This document shows, piece after piece, positions 51,571 through 60,410 of a stretch of DNA of 64,000 nt. The stretch comes from Ancylomarina sp048268005 (GTDB lineage Bacteria > Bacteroidota > Bacteroidia > Bacteroidales > Marinifilaceae). How positions within the stretch are numbered: position 1 is the stretch's first letter; every line of letters begins with the position of its first letter. The translations under genes were made by a program, and so were the position numbers. The notes beneath the pieces are model-generated. The model saw only the letters and a list, made by a program, of their open reading frames with translations. It did no database searches and was not told the DNA's origin. The stretch spans positions 744,001 through 808,000 of the forward strand of contig JBLWWJ010000002.1 in assembly GCA_048268005.1 (NCBI GenBank), given 5' to 3'.

Positions 51571-51590
51571 TTGGAAAAATTATTTGATAG

Positions 51591-51623
51591 TTTTGTTATA
51601 TAGGTAAAATGTTTTTACATTTG
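51591..51623 (+). promoter_or_regulatory. Promoter of the tRNA-tuf transcript
   Basis: TTTTG (51591-51595) and TACATTTG (51616-51623, full TAnnTTTG match) are 20 bases apart, 51 bases before tRNA-Thr. Confidence 0.75.
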
Positions 51624-51674
51624 CAGACCATTTGTGAGGGAATTGTATGTCCTGAAGCGAATGGTCTGTTAATT

Positions 51675-51748
51675 GCCAGTGTAGCTCAGTTGGTCAGAGC
51701 AGCTGATTTGTAATCAGCAGGTCGTCGGTTCGAATCCGGCCACCGGCT
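51675..51748 (+). tRNA. tRNA-Thr (anticodon TGT)
   Basis: Anticodon loop TTTGTAA, T arm CGGTTCGAATCCG, discriminator T. The acceptor 5' GCCAGTG pairs with CACCGGC except for one A-C mismatch at pair 4. Confidence 0.93.
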
Positions 51749-51770
51749 CATATTTATTGAATTTATTATT

Positions 51771-51852
51771 GGGGAGATACCAAAGTGGCCAACTGGGGCG
51801 GACTGTAACTCCGCTGACTTCGTCTTCGTAGGTTCGAATCCTGCTCTCCCCA
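51771..51852 (+). tRNA. tRNA-Tyr (anticodon GTA)
   Basis: A class II tRNA with acceptor GGGGAGA/TCTCCCC, anticodon GTA in ACTGTAACT, a long variable arm and discriminator A. Confidence 0.95.
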
Positions 51853-51893
51853 CAGTGAATGCTCGCAAGCCTATTGGTGTAGTCTTGTGAATT

Positions 51894-51966
51894 GCGGGAA
51901 TAGCTCAGTTGATAGAGCATCAGCCTTCCAAGCTGAGGGTCGCGAGTTTGAGTCTCGTTTCCCGCT
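51894..51966 (+). tRNA. tRNA-Gly (anticodon TCC)
   Basis: Acceptor GCGGGAA/TTCCCGC, anticodon loop CTTCCAA, T arm CGAGTTTGAGTCTCG. Confidence 0.95.
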
Positions 51967-51977
51967 CAAATTGTTTT

Positions 51978-52049
51978 GCCGTTGTAGCTCAGGGGTAGAG
52001 CGTTTCCTTGGTAAGGAAGAGGTCATGAGTTCAAATCTCATCAATGGCT
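51978..52049 (+). tRNA. tRNA-Thr (anticodon GGT)
   Basis: Anticodon loop TTGGTAA, T arm GAGTTCAAATCTC, acceptor GCCGTTG with CAATGGC (one G-T pair), discriminator T. It ends 60 bases before tuf. Confidence 0.94.
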
Positions 52050-52108
52050 CAAGAAAATATAAAATATTGTTTTAATTGTTGTCTAATCATTAATTAACTT
52101 TTCGAGTT

Positions 52109-53296
52109 ATGGCTAAAGAACATTTTGATAGGTCAAAACCACACGTAAATATTGGTACTATCGGTCACGTTGACCACGGTAAAACTACCTTAACTGCTGC
52201 TATTACAACTGTATTGGCAAATAAAGGTCTTTCTGAGGTTGCATCTTTCGATTCTATCGATAATGCTCCAGAGGAAAAAGAAAGAGGTATTACTATTAAT
52301 ACTGCTCACGTAGAATATCAAACTGCAAATCGTCACTATGCGCACGTTGACTGTCCAGGTCACGCGGATTACGTGAAGAACATGGTAACTGGTGCTGCTC
52401 AGATGGACGGTGCAATCCTTGTTTGTGCTGCTACTGATGGTCCTATGCCACAAACTCGCGAGCACATCCTATTGGCTCGTCAGGTAAACGTTCCTAAAAT
52501 CGTTGTTTTCTTGAATAAAGTTGACATGGTTGATGATGAGGAAATGCTTGAGCTAGTTGAAATGGAAGTTCGTGAACTTTTAGATTTCTACGAGTTTGAT
52601 GGTGATAACACTCCTATTATTGCTGGATCTGCTCTAGGTGGATTGAACGGTGAGCCAGAGTGGGAAGATAAGATCATGGAGCTTATGGAAGCTGTTGATA
52701 CTTGGATTCCACTTCCTCCACGTGATGTAGATAAGGCTTTCTTGATGCCAGTTGAGGATGTGTTCTCTATTACTGGTCGTGGTACTGTTGCTACAGGTCG
52801 TATCGAAACTGGTATCGTAAAAACTGGTGAAGAGCTTCAGATTATCGGTCTTGGTGCTGAAGGAATGAAGACTGTTTGTACTGGTGTTGAGATGTTCCGT
52901 AAGATTTTGGACGAAGGTCAAGCTGGTGATAATGTTGGTCTATTGTTGAGAGGTATCGAGAAAACTGCTATCAAGCGTGGTATGGTTATCTGTCACCCTA
53001 ACACTATCAAGCCTCATACTAAGATTAAAGCTGAGGTTTATGTGTTGAAAAAAGAAGAAGGTGGACGTCACACTCCATTCCATAACAAATACCGTCCTCA
53101 GTTCTATATCAGAACTCTTGATGTAACTGGTGAGATTACTCTTCCAGAAGGTGTTGAGATGGTAATGCCAGGTGATAACGTTACTATCAACGTTGAGTTG
53201 ATTACTCCAGTAGCTTGTGATCTAGGTCTACGTTTCGCTATCCGTGAAGGTGGTAGAACTGTAGGTGCTGGTCAGATTACTGAAATTGTAGAGTAA
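52109..53296 (+). CDS. tuf: Elongation factor Tu
   Basis: This 395-residue GTPase delivers aminoacyl-tRNA to the ribosome. It has P-loop GHVDHGKTT, the switch I region ending RGITINTAHVEY, DCPGHADYVKNM and NKVDM, and domains 2 and 3 end TVGAGQITEIVE. Normal length. It lies between the four-tRNA cluster and tRNA-Trp, the usual Bacteroidota order. Confidence 0.98.
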   Translation: MAKEHFDRSKPHVNIGTIGHVDHGKTTLTAAITTVLANKGLSEVASFDSIDNAPEEKERGITINTAHVEYQTANRHYAHVDCPGHADYVKNMVTGAAQMDGAILVCAATDGPMPQTREHILLARQVNVPKIVVFLNKVDMVDDEEMLELVEMEVRELLDFYEFDGDNTPIIAGSALGGLNGEPEWEDKIMELMEAVDTWIPLPPRDVDKAFLMPVEDVFSITGRGTVATGRIETGIVKTGEELQIIGLGAEGMKTVCTGVEMFRKILDEGQAGDNVGLLLRGIEKTAIKRGMVICHPNTIKPHTKIKAEVYVLKKEEGGRHTPFHNKYRPQFYIRTLDVTGEITLPEGVEMVMPGDNVTINVELITPVACDLGLRFAIREGGRTVGAGQITEIVE

Positions 53297-53306
53297 TTTT
53301 GATATA

Positions 53307-53340
53307 AAGAGTGATTCGTTTATCGAGTCACTCTTCTTTA
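53307..53340 (+). terminator. Hairpin between tuf and tRNA-Trp
   Basis: AAGAGTGA (53307-53314) pairs with TCACTCTT (53328-53335), extended inward by TTCG/CGAG (one G-T pair), then CTTTA. It may be a partial terminator or a processing site. Confidence 0.6.
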
Positions 53341-53412
53341 CGGGTGTAGCTCAGTTGGCAGAGCACTGGTCTCCAAAACCAGGTGTCGGGAGTTCGAGTC
53401 TCTCCACCCGTG
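53340..53412 (+). tRNA. tRNA-Trp (anticodon CCA), copy 2
   Basis: Acceptor ACGGGTG/CACCCGT, anticodon loop CTCCAAA. Here CCA follows the discriminator G in the DNA (53413-53415). It is identical over the mature sequence to copy 1 at 35138-35210. Confidence 0.96.
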
Positions 53413-53514
53413 CCAAAGGATATTTTGTCTTATGAAATAAGTCTCACAAACTGGATTTATTTTGGACTGTGAGGCAACTTCCATGTGAATTAATAAAACT
53501 TTAATTACAAGCAC

Positions 53515-53706
53515 ATGAAATTAGTAAATTATATTAAAGACGTTTATATTGAATTAACAGAGAAAGTATCGTGGCCATCTTGGTCTGAACTTCAAAGTAG
53601 CGCTATTGTTGTAATGGTAGCTTCTGCAATTATTGCTTCTGCAATTTTTGTGATGGATTTGGGGTTCAAGAATTTGATGGACACAGTATATAGTATGTTT
53701 TACTAA
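53515..53706 (+). CDS. secE: Preprotein translocase subunit SecE
   Basis: This 63-residue single-span inner membrane protein has YIELTEKVSWPSWSELQSS and then a membrane helix (AIVVMVASAIIASAIFVMDL). The start codon lies in CACATG (53512-53517), which is complementary to CATGTG at 53482-53487. Confidence 0.95.
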   Translation: MKLVNYIKDVYIELTEKVSWPSWSELQSSAIVVMVASAIIASAIFVMDLGFKNLMDTVYSMFY

Positions 53707-53722
53707 TCACTGAAAAATTAAG

Positions 53723-54271
53723 ATGGCAGAAATTGAAAAGAAATGGTATGTTCTACGGGCTGTAGGAGGAAAAGAAAAGAAGGTCCAAGAGTATATCTTA
53801 AGTGAGATTTCTAATCTTGGTCTTCAGGATTACGTATCACAGGTTCTCATTCCAACCGAGAAAGTGTTTGTGGTGCGCAACGGTAAAAAAATTAGCAAGG
53901 AAAGAATCTTCTTACCAGGCTATGTTTTAATCGAAGCTGCATTGACAGGCGAAATTCCTCACATCCTTCGTAGTGTTACGAATGTGATTGGCTTCCTGGG
54001 GGATACTAAAGGCGGAGACCCGTCTCCATTGCGACAATCAGAAGTGAATCGCATATTGGGTAAGGTCGACGAACTTACTAATAAAGATGAGGAAATTAGT
54101 GTTCCTTATTTTGTTGGCGAGTCGGTAAATGTGACTGATGGACCATTTAATGGTTTTACTGGTGTGATAGAAGAGGTTAATGCTGAGAAGAGAAAACTGA
54201 AAGTTATGGTTAAGATCTTCGGACGTAAGACTCCTCTTGAATTAAGTTTCATGCAAGTAGAAAAAGAATAA
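53723..54271 (+). CDS. nusG: Transcription elongation/antitermination factor NusG
   Basis: This 182-residue protein has an N-terminal NGN domain (KKWYVLRAVGGKEKKVQEYI, with VLIPTEKVFVVRNGKKI) and a C-terminal KOW domain (VNVTDGPFNGFTGVIEEVNA). It binds RNA polymerase and Rho. It lies 16 bases after secE. Confidence 0.97.
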   Translation: MAEIEKKWYVLRAVGGKEKKVQEYILSEISNLGLQDYVSQVLIPTEKVFVVRNGKKISKERIFLPGYVLIEAALTGEIPHILRSVTNVIGFLGDTKGGDPSPLRQSEVNRILGKVDELTNKDEEISVPYFVGESVNVTDGPFNGFTGVIEEVNAEKRKLKVMVKIFGRKTPLELSFMQVEKE

Positions 54272-54294
54272 GAAACCTTTAGAAAAGTAAAACT

Positions 54295-54738
54295 ATGGCT
54301 AAAGAAGTAGCAGGATTAATAAAGTTGCAGATCAAAGGTGGTGCTGCAAATCCTTCACCTCCAGTAGGACCAGCATTAGGTGCTAAGGGAGTAAATATTA
54401 TGGATTTCTGTAAGCAATTCAATGCTAGAACTCAAGATATGGCTGGAAAAGTTGTTCCAGTTGTAATCACTGTTTACAGTGATAGTTCTTTTGAATTTAT
54501 TACAAAAACTCCTCCTGTTGCTGTTCAGGTTTTGGAAGCTGCAAAATTAAAATCAGGTTCTGCGGAATCAAACCGTGTTAAGGTTGGTTCAATTACTTGG
54601 GAACAAGTAAGAGCAATCGCAGAAGGAAAGATGAAAGATTTAAATGCTTTTGAAGTTGAGAGCGCCATGAGTATGGTTGCTGGAACAGCAAGAAGTATGG
54701 GTGTCACTATTTCTGGTGATAGTCCGCTTAATCAATAA
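54295..54738 (+). CDS. rplK: 50S ribosomal protein L11
   Basis: This 147-residue protein has PPVGPALGAKGVNIMDFCK near the N-terminus and the rRNA-binding C-terminal half ending GTARSMGVTI. Usual length and place after nusG. Confidence 0.98.
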   Translation: MAKEVAGLIKLQIKGGAANPSPPVGPALGAKGVNIMDFCKQFNARTQDMAGKVVPVVITVYSDSSFEFITKTPPVAVQVLEAAKLKSGSAESNRVKVGSITWEQVRAIAEGKMKDLNAFEVESAMSMVAGTARSMGVTISGDSPLNQ

Positions 54739-54758
54739 TTTTTAATACTGCATTTAAA

Positions 54759-55454
54759 ATGAGTAAACTAACAAAGAATAAAAAGTTAGCTTTAGAAAAA
54801 GTCGAAGCAGATAAGATCTATACTATCGACGAAGCAGCAGCATTGGTTAAGGAGATTACTACTACTAAATTTGACGCTTCAGTGGATATGGATGTCCGCT
54901 TAGGAGTTGACCCTAGAAAAGCGAATCAAATGGTTCGTGGAGTGGTAACTCTACCTCATGGTACTGGTAAGAATGTTCGTGTTTTAGTACTTTGTACTCC
55001 TGATAAGGAAGAAGAAGCTAAGGCTGCAGGTGCTGACTACGTTGGCCTTGACGAATTTATTGCTAAGATCAAAGGAGGATGGACTGATATTGATGTTATC
55101 ATTACAATGCCAACTGTTATGGCTAAAGTAGGTGCACTAGGACGTGTATTAGGCCCACGTGGTTTAATGCCAAACCCTAAGAGCGGTACTGTAACTATGG
55201 ACATTGCTAAAGCTGTTAACGAAGTTAAGGCTGGTAAGATTGATTTCAAGGTCGACAAATATGGTATTATTCATTCATCAGTTGCTAAGGTATCTTTTGA
55301 AGCAGATAAAATCAAAGATAATGCTAAAGAATTCGTTGGTATTATCAACAAGTTGAAGCCATCTGCAGCAAAAGGGACTTACATCAAGAGTGTATACCTG
55401 TCAAGTACAATGAGTATGGGGATTCAAATTGATCCTAAATCACTTATTGACTAA
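54759..55454 (+). CDS. rplA: 50S ribosomal protein L1
   Basis: This 231-residue protein of the L1 stalk has DVRLGVDPRKANQMVRGVV, LGPRGLMPNPKSGTV and YIKSVYLSSTMS. Twenty bases after rplK. Confidence 0.98.
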   Translation: MSKLTKNKKLALEKVEADKIYTIDEAAALVKEITTTKFDASVDMDVRLGVDPRKANQMVRGVVTLPHGTGKNVRVLVLCTPDKEEEAKAAGADYVGLDEFIAKIKGGWTDIDVIITMPTVMAKVGALGRVLGPRGLMPNPKSGTVTMDIAKAVNEVKAGKIDFKVDKYGIIHSSVAKVSFEADKIKDNAKEFVGIINKLKPSAAKGTYIKSVYLSSTMSMGIQIDPKSLID

Positions 55455-55487
55455 TCAAATTATTTTTTAATCGAGACCTTGGTAATC

Positions 55488-55994
55488 ATGAAAAAGGAAG
55501 ACAAAATTCAGATTATTGATAGCTTGACAGAACAAATCAACGCATCAAACCATTTTTATCTAGCTGACACTTCAGGAATGGATGCTGAAACAACTTCTGC
55601 ACTACGTAGAGCTTGTTTTGAGAAGCAGATCAAAATGATTGTTGTGAAAAATACTTTACTTCGCAATGCTTTAAGCAAAGTGGAAGTTGAGTGCAACGAT
55701 TTGGCTGAAACCCTTAAGGGATCTACATCTCTTATGCTTTCAGAAGTGGGAAATGCTCCTGCTAAGCTAATCAAAGAATTCAATAAGACTAATGAGAAGC
55801 CAGTACTAAAAGGCGCTTTCGTTGAGGGAGCTGTTTATATTGGAACTGGTGAGTTAGATACACTTGCTTCTATCAAGTCTAAGGAAGAACTTATTGGAGA
55901 TATTATTGCAGCATTGCAATCTCCAATTCAGAAAGTTGTTTCTGCACTAGAGAACGGTAAGGGTGAAGCTACTGAAGAAGTAGTATCAGAGTAA
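55488..55994 (+). CDS. rplJ: 50S ribosomal protein L10
   Basis: The ATG at 55488 gives 168 residues (MKKEDKIQIIDSLTEQINAS); the frame is open three codons further upstream to a TTG. It forms the stalk base that binds L7/L12, encoded next. Confidence 0.96.
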   Translation: MKKEDKIQIIDSLTEQINASNHFYLADTSGMDAETTSALRRACFEKQIKMIVVKNTLLRNALSKVEVECNDLAETLKGSTSLMLSEVGNAPAKLIKEFNKTNEKPVLKGAFVEGAVYIGTGELDTLASIKSKEELIGDIIAALQSPIQKVVSALENGKGEATEEVVSE

Positions 55995-56037
55995 GAGTAA
56001 TATATTAGAGTATTTTAATTTTTAAAAATAAATCAAA

Positions 56038-56406
56038 ATGGCAGATTTAAATAAGTTTGCAGAAGAATTAGTTAATTTGACTGTTAAGGAAGTAAGTGAA
56101 TTAGCTACAATCTTGAAAGAGGAGTACGGAATTGAGCCAGCTGCAGCAGCAGTTGTAGTTGCTGGTGGTGGTGCTGAAGGTGGTGCTGCTGAGCAGACTG
56201 AATTCGACGTAATTCTTAAATCAGCAGGTGGATCTAAGCTAGCTGTTGTGAAATTAGTTAAGGAATTAACTGGTCTTGGACTTAAGGATGCTAAGGCTGC
56301 AGTTGACGCTGCACCAGCTCCATTGAAAGAAAAAGTTTCTAAAGAAGAAGCTGAAGCATTAAAAGCACAATTAGAAGAAGCTGGAGCTGAAGTTGAACTT
56401 AAATAG
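56038..56406 (+). CDS. rplL: 50S ribosomal protein L7/L12
   Basis: This 122-residue stalk protein has an N-terminal dimerisation helix pair, an Ala/Gly-rich hinge (AAAAVVVAGGGAEGGAAE) and a C-terminal domain (EFDVILKSAGGSKLAVVKLV, GLKDAKAAVDAAP). Confidence 0.98.
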   Translation: MADLNKFAEELVNLTVKEVSELATILKEEYGIEPAAAAVVVAGGGAEGGAAEQTEFDVILKSAGGSKLAVVKLVKELTGLGLKDAKAAVDAAPAPLKEKVSKEEAEALKAQLEEAGAEVELK

Positions 56407-56438
56407 AAGCGCTAAGACCTTCAAATAAGGTTATTCTT

Positions 56439-56478
56439 GGTTTAGAGTTTCATTAATTTGGAACTCTAAGCCTTTTTG
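56439..56478 (+). terminator. Attenuator-like hairpin between rplL and rpoB
   Basis: GGTTTAGAGTT (56439-56449) pairs with AACTCTAAGCC (56462-56472, one G-U pair) and is followed by T5. Its position matches where other bacteria partly terminate to set ribosomal protein versus polymerase levels. Confidence 0.75.
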
Positions 56479-56516
56479 TTGTTTATTATTGTTTAGGTTC
56501 AATTAATTTCAAGTAA

Positions 56517-59500
56517 ATGTCTTCAAATACTATTAGTCAAAGAATTAGTTTTGCTTCGAATAAAGATCAGTTTTTATATCCTGACTTTTTGGAAGTACAA
56601 TTAAAATCTTTTCAAGACTTTTTTCAGTTGGAAACAATTTCTGAAAAAAGAAAGAGCGAAGGATTATTTAAGGTATTTAGTGAGAATTTTCCAATTACGG
56701 ATACACGTAACAATTTCGTACTGGAATTTCTTGACTATTTTGTTGATCCACCACGTTACTCCATCGAAGAGTGTATAGAACGAGGCCTTAGTTATAGTGT
56801 GCCCCTTAAAGCCAAACTAAAGCTATACTGTACAGATCCAGAGCATGAGGATTTCGATACTGTAATTCAAGATGTATATCTTGGAACCGTTCCTTACATG
56901 ACCGAAAAAGGTACATTTGTAATTAATGGTGCTGAACGTGTTGTTGTATCTCAGCTTCACCGTTCACCAGGTGTATTCTTCGGACAAAGTTTACATACCA
57001 ACGGAACTAAGTTATATTCCGCTCGTATTATTCCTTTTAAAGGATCATGGATCGAGTTTGCTACTGACATTAATAATGTCATGTATGCTTATATCGACCG
57101 TAAGAAAAAGCTTCCAGTTACCACTCTATTAAGATCGATTGGTTTCGAAAGCGATAAAGAAATTCTTGAGATCTTTGATCTCGCTGATGAAATTAAAGTT
57201 TCAAAAACCGGACTTAAAAAAGTTGTCGGTCGTAAACTTGCCGCTCGTGTTCTTAAATCTTGGATTGAAGACTTCGTAGATGAGGATACAGGAGAGGTTG
57301 TTTCTATCGAACGTAATGAGGTTATTATCGATAGAGAAACTATAGTTGAACCAGAACACATCGAAGAAATTCTTGAGTCAGGGGCTAAGACTATCTTATT
57401 ACACAAGGAGCAAGCAAATCTTGCTGACTATGCAATTATTTATAATACATTGCAAAAAGACCCTTGTAACTCTGAGAAAGAAGCTGTTCTTCATATCTAT
57501 CGTCAATTAAGAAATTCTGAGCCACCTGATGAGGCTACGGCTCGTGATGTCATTGACAAGTTGTTCTTCTCTGACAAGCGTTACGATTTAGGTGATGTTG
57601 GTCGTTATAGAATTAACAAAAAACTTGGTTTAAATACAGATAGTGATACTAAAGTATTGACCAAGGAAGATATTATTGAGATTATCAAGTACCTTATTAA
57701 GCTATTGAATGCGCGTACTGATGTGGATGATATTGACCACTTGAGTAACCGTCGTGTTCGTACTGTAGGGGAACAATTATATAGTCAGTTCGGAGTTGGT
57801 TTAGCTCGTATGGCACGTACCATTCGTGAAAGAATGAATGTTCGTGACAATGAGGTGTTTACTCCAATTGATTTGATTAACTCGAAGACACTATCTTCAG
57901 TTATTAATTCATTCTTTGGAACAAATGCTTTATCGCAGTTTATGGATCAAACGAATCCATTAGCTGAGGTAACTCATAAAAGAAGAATGTCAGCTCTTGG
58001 ACCAGGTGGTCTGTCTCGTGAGAGAGCAGGTTTCGAGGTTCGAGATGTTCACTATACTCACTATGGTCGTTTATGTCCTATTGAAACACCAGAGGGACCA
58101 AATATTGGTTTGATCTCTTCTCTATGTGTGTTCGCTAAGATTAATGATCTAGGGTTTATTGAGACACCATACCGTAAGGTTGTAGAAGGAAAAGTTGATC
58201 TAAGTCACGAAGGTGTAGGTTATCTTTCAGCAGAGGAAGAGGAAGGATTGATTATTGCTCAGGCTAATGCGCCATTGAATGAAGATGGTTCATTTGTAAA
58301 TGCTAAGGCAAAATCACGTAAGGATGGTGACTTCCCGTTTGAAGAGATTGAGAACCTTGACCTGATGGATGTTGCGCCTAACCAGATTGCTTCAATTGCG
58401 GCTTCTTTGATTCCGTTCCTTGAGCATGATGATGCCAACCGTGCCTTGATGGGATCCAATATGATGCGTCAGGCTGTTCCTGTTATCAAACCTGAATCTC
58501 CGGTTGTAGGTACTGGTCTTGAAGCGAATGTTGCTAAAGATTCACGTACTCAGATTGTAGCTGAAAGAAATGGTGTTGTTGAATTTGTTGATGCAACTAA
58601 AATTGTAATCGCTTACGAAAGAAGCGAAAATGAGGCATTTGTAAGTTTTGAATCAAATGTTGTTACTTACAATTTACCAAAATATCAGAAAACTAACCAG
58701 GGAACCACAATTGACCTTAAGCCTATTGTAGCTAAGGGTGATAAGTTGGTTAAAGGGCAAATCTTAACCGATGGTTATGGTACCCAAACTGGAGAGTTAG
58801 CACTTGGTCGTAACCTTAAGGTGGCATTTATGCCTTGGAAAGGTTATAACTATGAGGATGCAATTGTAATTTCTGAACGTATTGTTAAGGATGATGTATT
58901 TACTTCAATTCACGTTGATGAGTACACGCTTGAAGTACGTGACACAAAACGAGGAATGGAAGAATTAACTTCTGATATTCCTAATGTTAGTGAGGAAGCG
59001 ACTCGTAACCTTGATGAAAACGGTTTGATTCGTATTGGTGCTATTGTAGAGCCAGGTGATATTCTAATCGGAAAGATTACTCCTAAAGGGGAATCTGATC
59101 CTTCTCCAGAAGAGAAATTGCTTCGTGCAATCTTTGGTGATAAAGCAGGTGATGTAAAAGATGCATCTCTTAAAGCTTCACCTTCACTTCGTGGTGTTGT
59201 GATCGAGAAGAAATTATTCTCTCGCTCGGTACGTGATCGTAAGTCGAAGCAAAGTGATAAGCCTTTATTGCAGAAACTTGATGAAGAGTTTGATAAAACT
59301 ATTGCTGATCTAAACAATCTTCTAATTGAAAAATTGTTTACTATCTGTAATGGAAAAACGTCTCAAGGGGTTAAGGATTATTTAAGTGTTGATTTGATTC
59401 CTAAGGGAGTTAAGTTCACTCAAAAACTTTTAGCTGAGATTAATTATTTGCAAGTAGACCCTAACAAGTGGACTACTGATAAAGATAAAAATGAAACTAT

Positions 59501-60329
59501 TAAGACCTTATTACACAATTATGTGATTAAGTATAAGGAGCTTGATAGTGCTAGTAAGCGTAAGAAATATAACGTTACTATTGGTGATGAGATGCCTGTT
59601 GGTATCATCCAAATGGCTAAAGTTTATGTTGCTAAGAAACGTAAGCTTCAGATTGGTGATAAGATGGCTGGTCGTCACGGTAATAAAGGTATTGTTTCTC
59701 GTGTTGTTCGTCAGGAAGATATGCCATTCCTTGAGGATGGAACGACGGTTGACATTTGCTTGAACCCACTTGGGGTACCTTCACGTATGAACCTTGGACA
59801 GGTATTCGAGACCGTTCTTGGTTGGGCAGGTATTGAGTTAGGGTTGAAGTTTGCGACACCGATTTTCGATGGTGCAAGTCTAGACGAAATTACTGCATAT
59901 ACTGACAAAGCTGGTGTTCCTGCTTTCGGTAGAGCCTACCTACATGATGGAGGTACTGGTGTAAGATTTGATCAGCCTGCTACGGTTGGTGTTATCTACA
60001 TGCTGAAACTAGGTCACATGGTTGATGATAAGATGCACGCGCGTTCTATCGGTCCATATTCTCTGATTACTCAGCAACCACTTGGTGGTAAGGCTCAGTT
60101 TGGTGGTCAGCGTTTTGGAGAGATGGAGGTATGGGCTCTTGAGGCCTTTGGTGCTGCTCATATTCTACAGGAAATCTTGACAATTAAGTCGGATGATGTA
60201 ATGGGTAGAGCGAAAGCTTATGAAGCTATCGTTAAAGGTGAACCTATGCCAGCTCCAGGTATTCCTGAATCTCTAAACGTGTTGTTACACGAACTTAGAG
60301 GTCTTGGCTTGAGCGTTAAATTAGTATAA
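56517..60329 (+). CDS. rpoB: DNA-directed RNA polymerase subunit beta
   Basis: This 1270-residue beta subunit starts MSSNTISQRISFASNKDQFL. It has the rifampicin region (FFGTNALSQFMDQTNPLAEV, HKRRMSALGPGGLSRERAGF), VHYTHYGRLCPIETPEGPN, KMAGRHGNKGIVSRV and the C-terminal QRFGEMEVWALEAFGA. Length is typical of Bacteroidota. Confidence 0.98.
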   Translation: MSSNTISQRISFASNKDQFLYPDFLEVQLKSFQDFFQLETISEKRKSEGLFKVFSENFPITDTRNNFVLEFLDYFVDPPRYSIEECIERGLSYSVPLKAKLKLYCTDPEHEDFDTVIQDVYLGTVPYMTEKGTFVINGAERVVVSQLHRSPGVFFGQSLHTNGTKLYSARIIPFKGSWIEFATDINNVMYAYIDRKKKLPVTTLLRSIGFESDKEILEIFDLADEIKVSKTGLKKVVGRKLAARVLKSWIEDFVDEDTGEVVSIERNEVIIDRETIVEPEHIEEILESGAKTILLHKEQANLADYAIIYNTLQKDPCNSEKEAVLHIYRQLRNSEPPDEATARDVIDKLFFSDKRYDLGDVGRYRINKKLGLNTDSDTKVLTKEDIIEIIKYLIKLLNARTDVDDIDHLSNRRVRTVGEQLYSQFGVGLARMARTIRERMNVRDNEVFTPIDLINSKTLSSVINSFFGTNALSQFMDQTNPLAEVTHKRRMSALGPGGLSRERAGFEVRDVHYTHYGRLCPIETPEGPNIGLISSLCVFAKINDLGFIETPYRKVVEGKVDLSHEGVGYLSAEEEEGLIIAQANAPLNEDGSFVNAKAKSRKDGDFPFEEIENLDLMDVAPNQIASIAASLIPFLEHDDANRALMGSNMMRQAVPVIKPESPVVGTGLEANVAKDSRTQIVAERNGVVEFVDATKIVIAYERSENEAFVSFESNVVTYNLPKYQKTNQGTTIDLKPIVAKGDKLVKGQILTDGYGTQTGELALGRNLKVAFMPWKGYNYEDAIVISERIVKDDVFTSIHVDEYTLEVRDTKRGMEELTSDIPNVSEEATRNLDENGLIRIGAIVEPGDILIGKITPKGESDPSPEEKLLRAIFGDKAGDVKDASLKASPSLRGVVIEKKLFSRSVRDRKSKQSDKPLLQKLDEEFDKTIADLNNLLIEKLFTICNGKTSQGVKDYLSVDLIPKGVKFTQKLLAEINYLQVDPNKWTTDKDKNETIKTLLHNYVIKYKELDSASKRKKYNVTIGDEMPVGIIQMAKVYVAKKRKLQIGDKMAGRHGNKGIVSRVVRQEDMPFLEDGTTVDICLNPLGVPSRMNLGQVFETVLGWAGIELGLKFATPIFDGASLDEITAYTDKAGVPAFGRAYLHDGGTGVRFDQPATVGVIYMLKLGHMVDDKMHARSIGPYSLITQQPLGGKAQFGGQRFGEMEVWALEAFGAAHILQEILTIKSDDVMGRAKAYEAIVKGEPMPAPGIPESLNVLLHELRGLGLSVKLV

Positions 60330-60340
60330 GCCTTATATAG

Positions 60341-60375
60341 AAAGTGAATGTTGGTTTTTCCGACATTCACTTTTC
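60341..60375 (+). terminator. Strong hairpin between rpoB and rpoC
   Basis: A 14-bp stem (60341-60354 with 60360-60373, one G-U pair) has a T5 loop and a short T tail. The small T tail suggests partial termination or RNA processing rather than a full stop. Confidence 0.65.
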
Positions 60376-60410
60376 ATGAATCAATTTGTTAATATCCTAA
60401 TTTTCAATAT

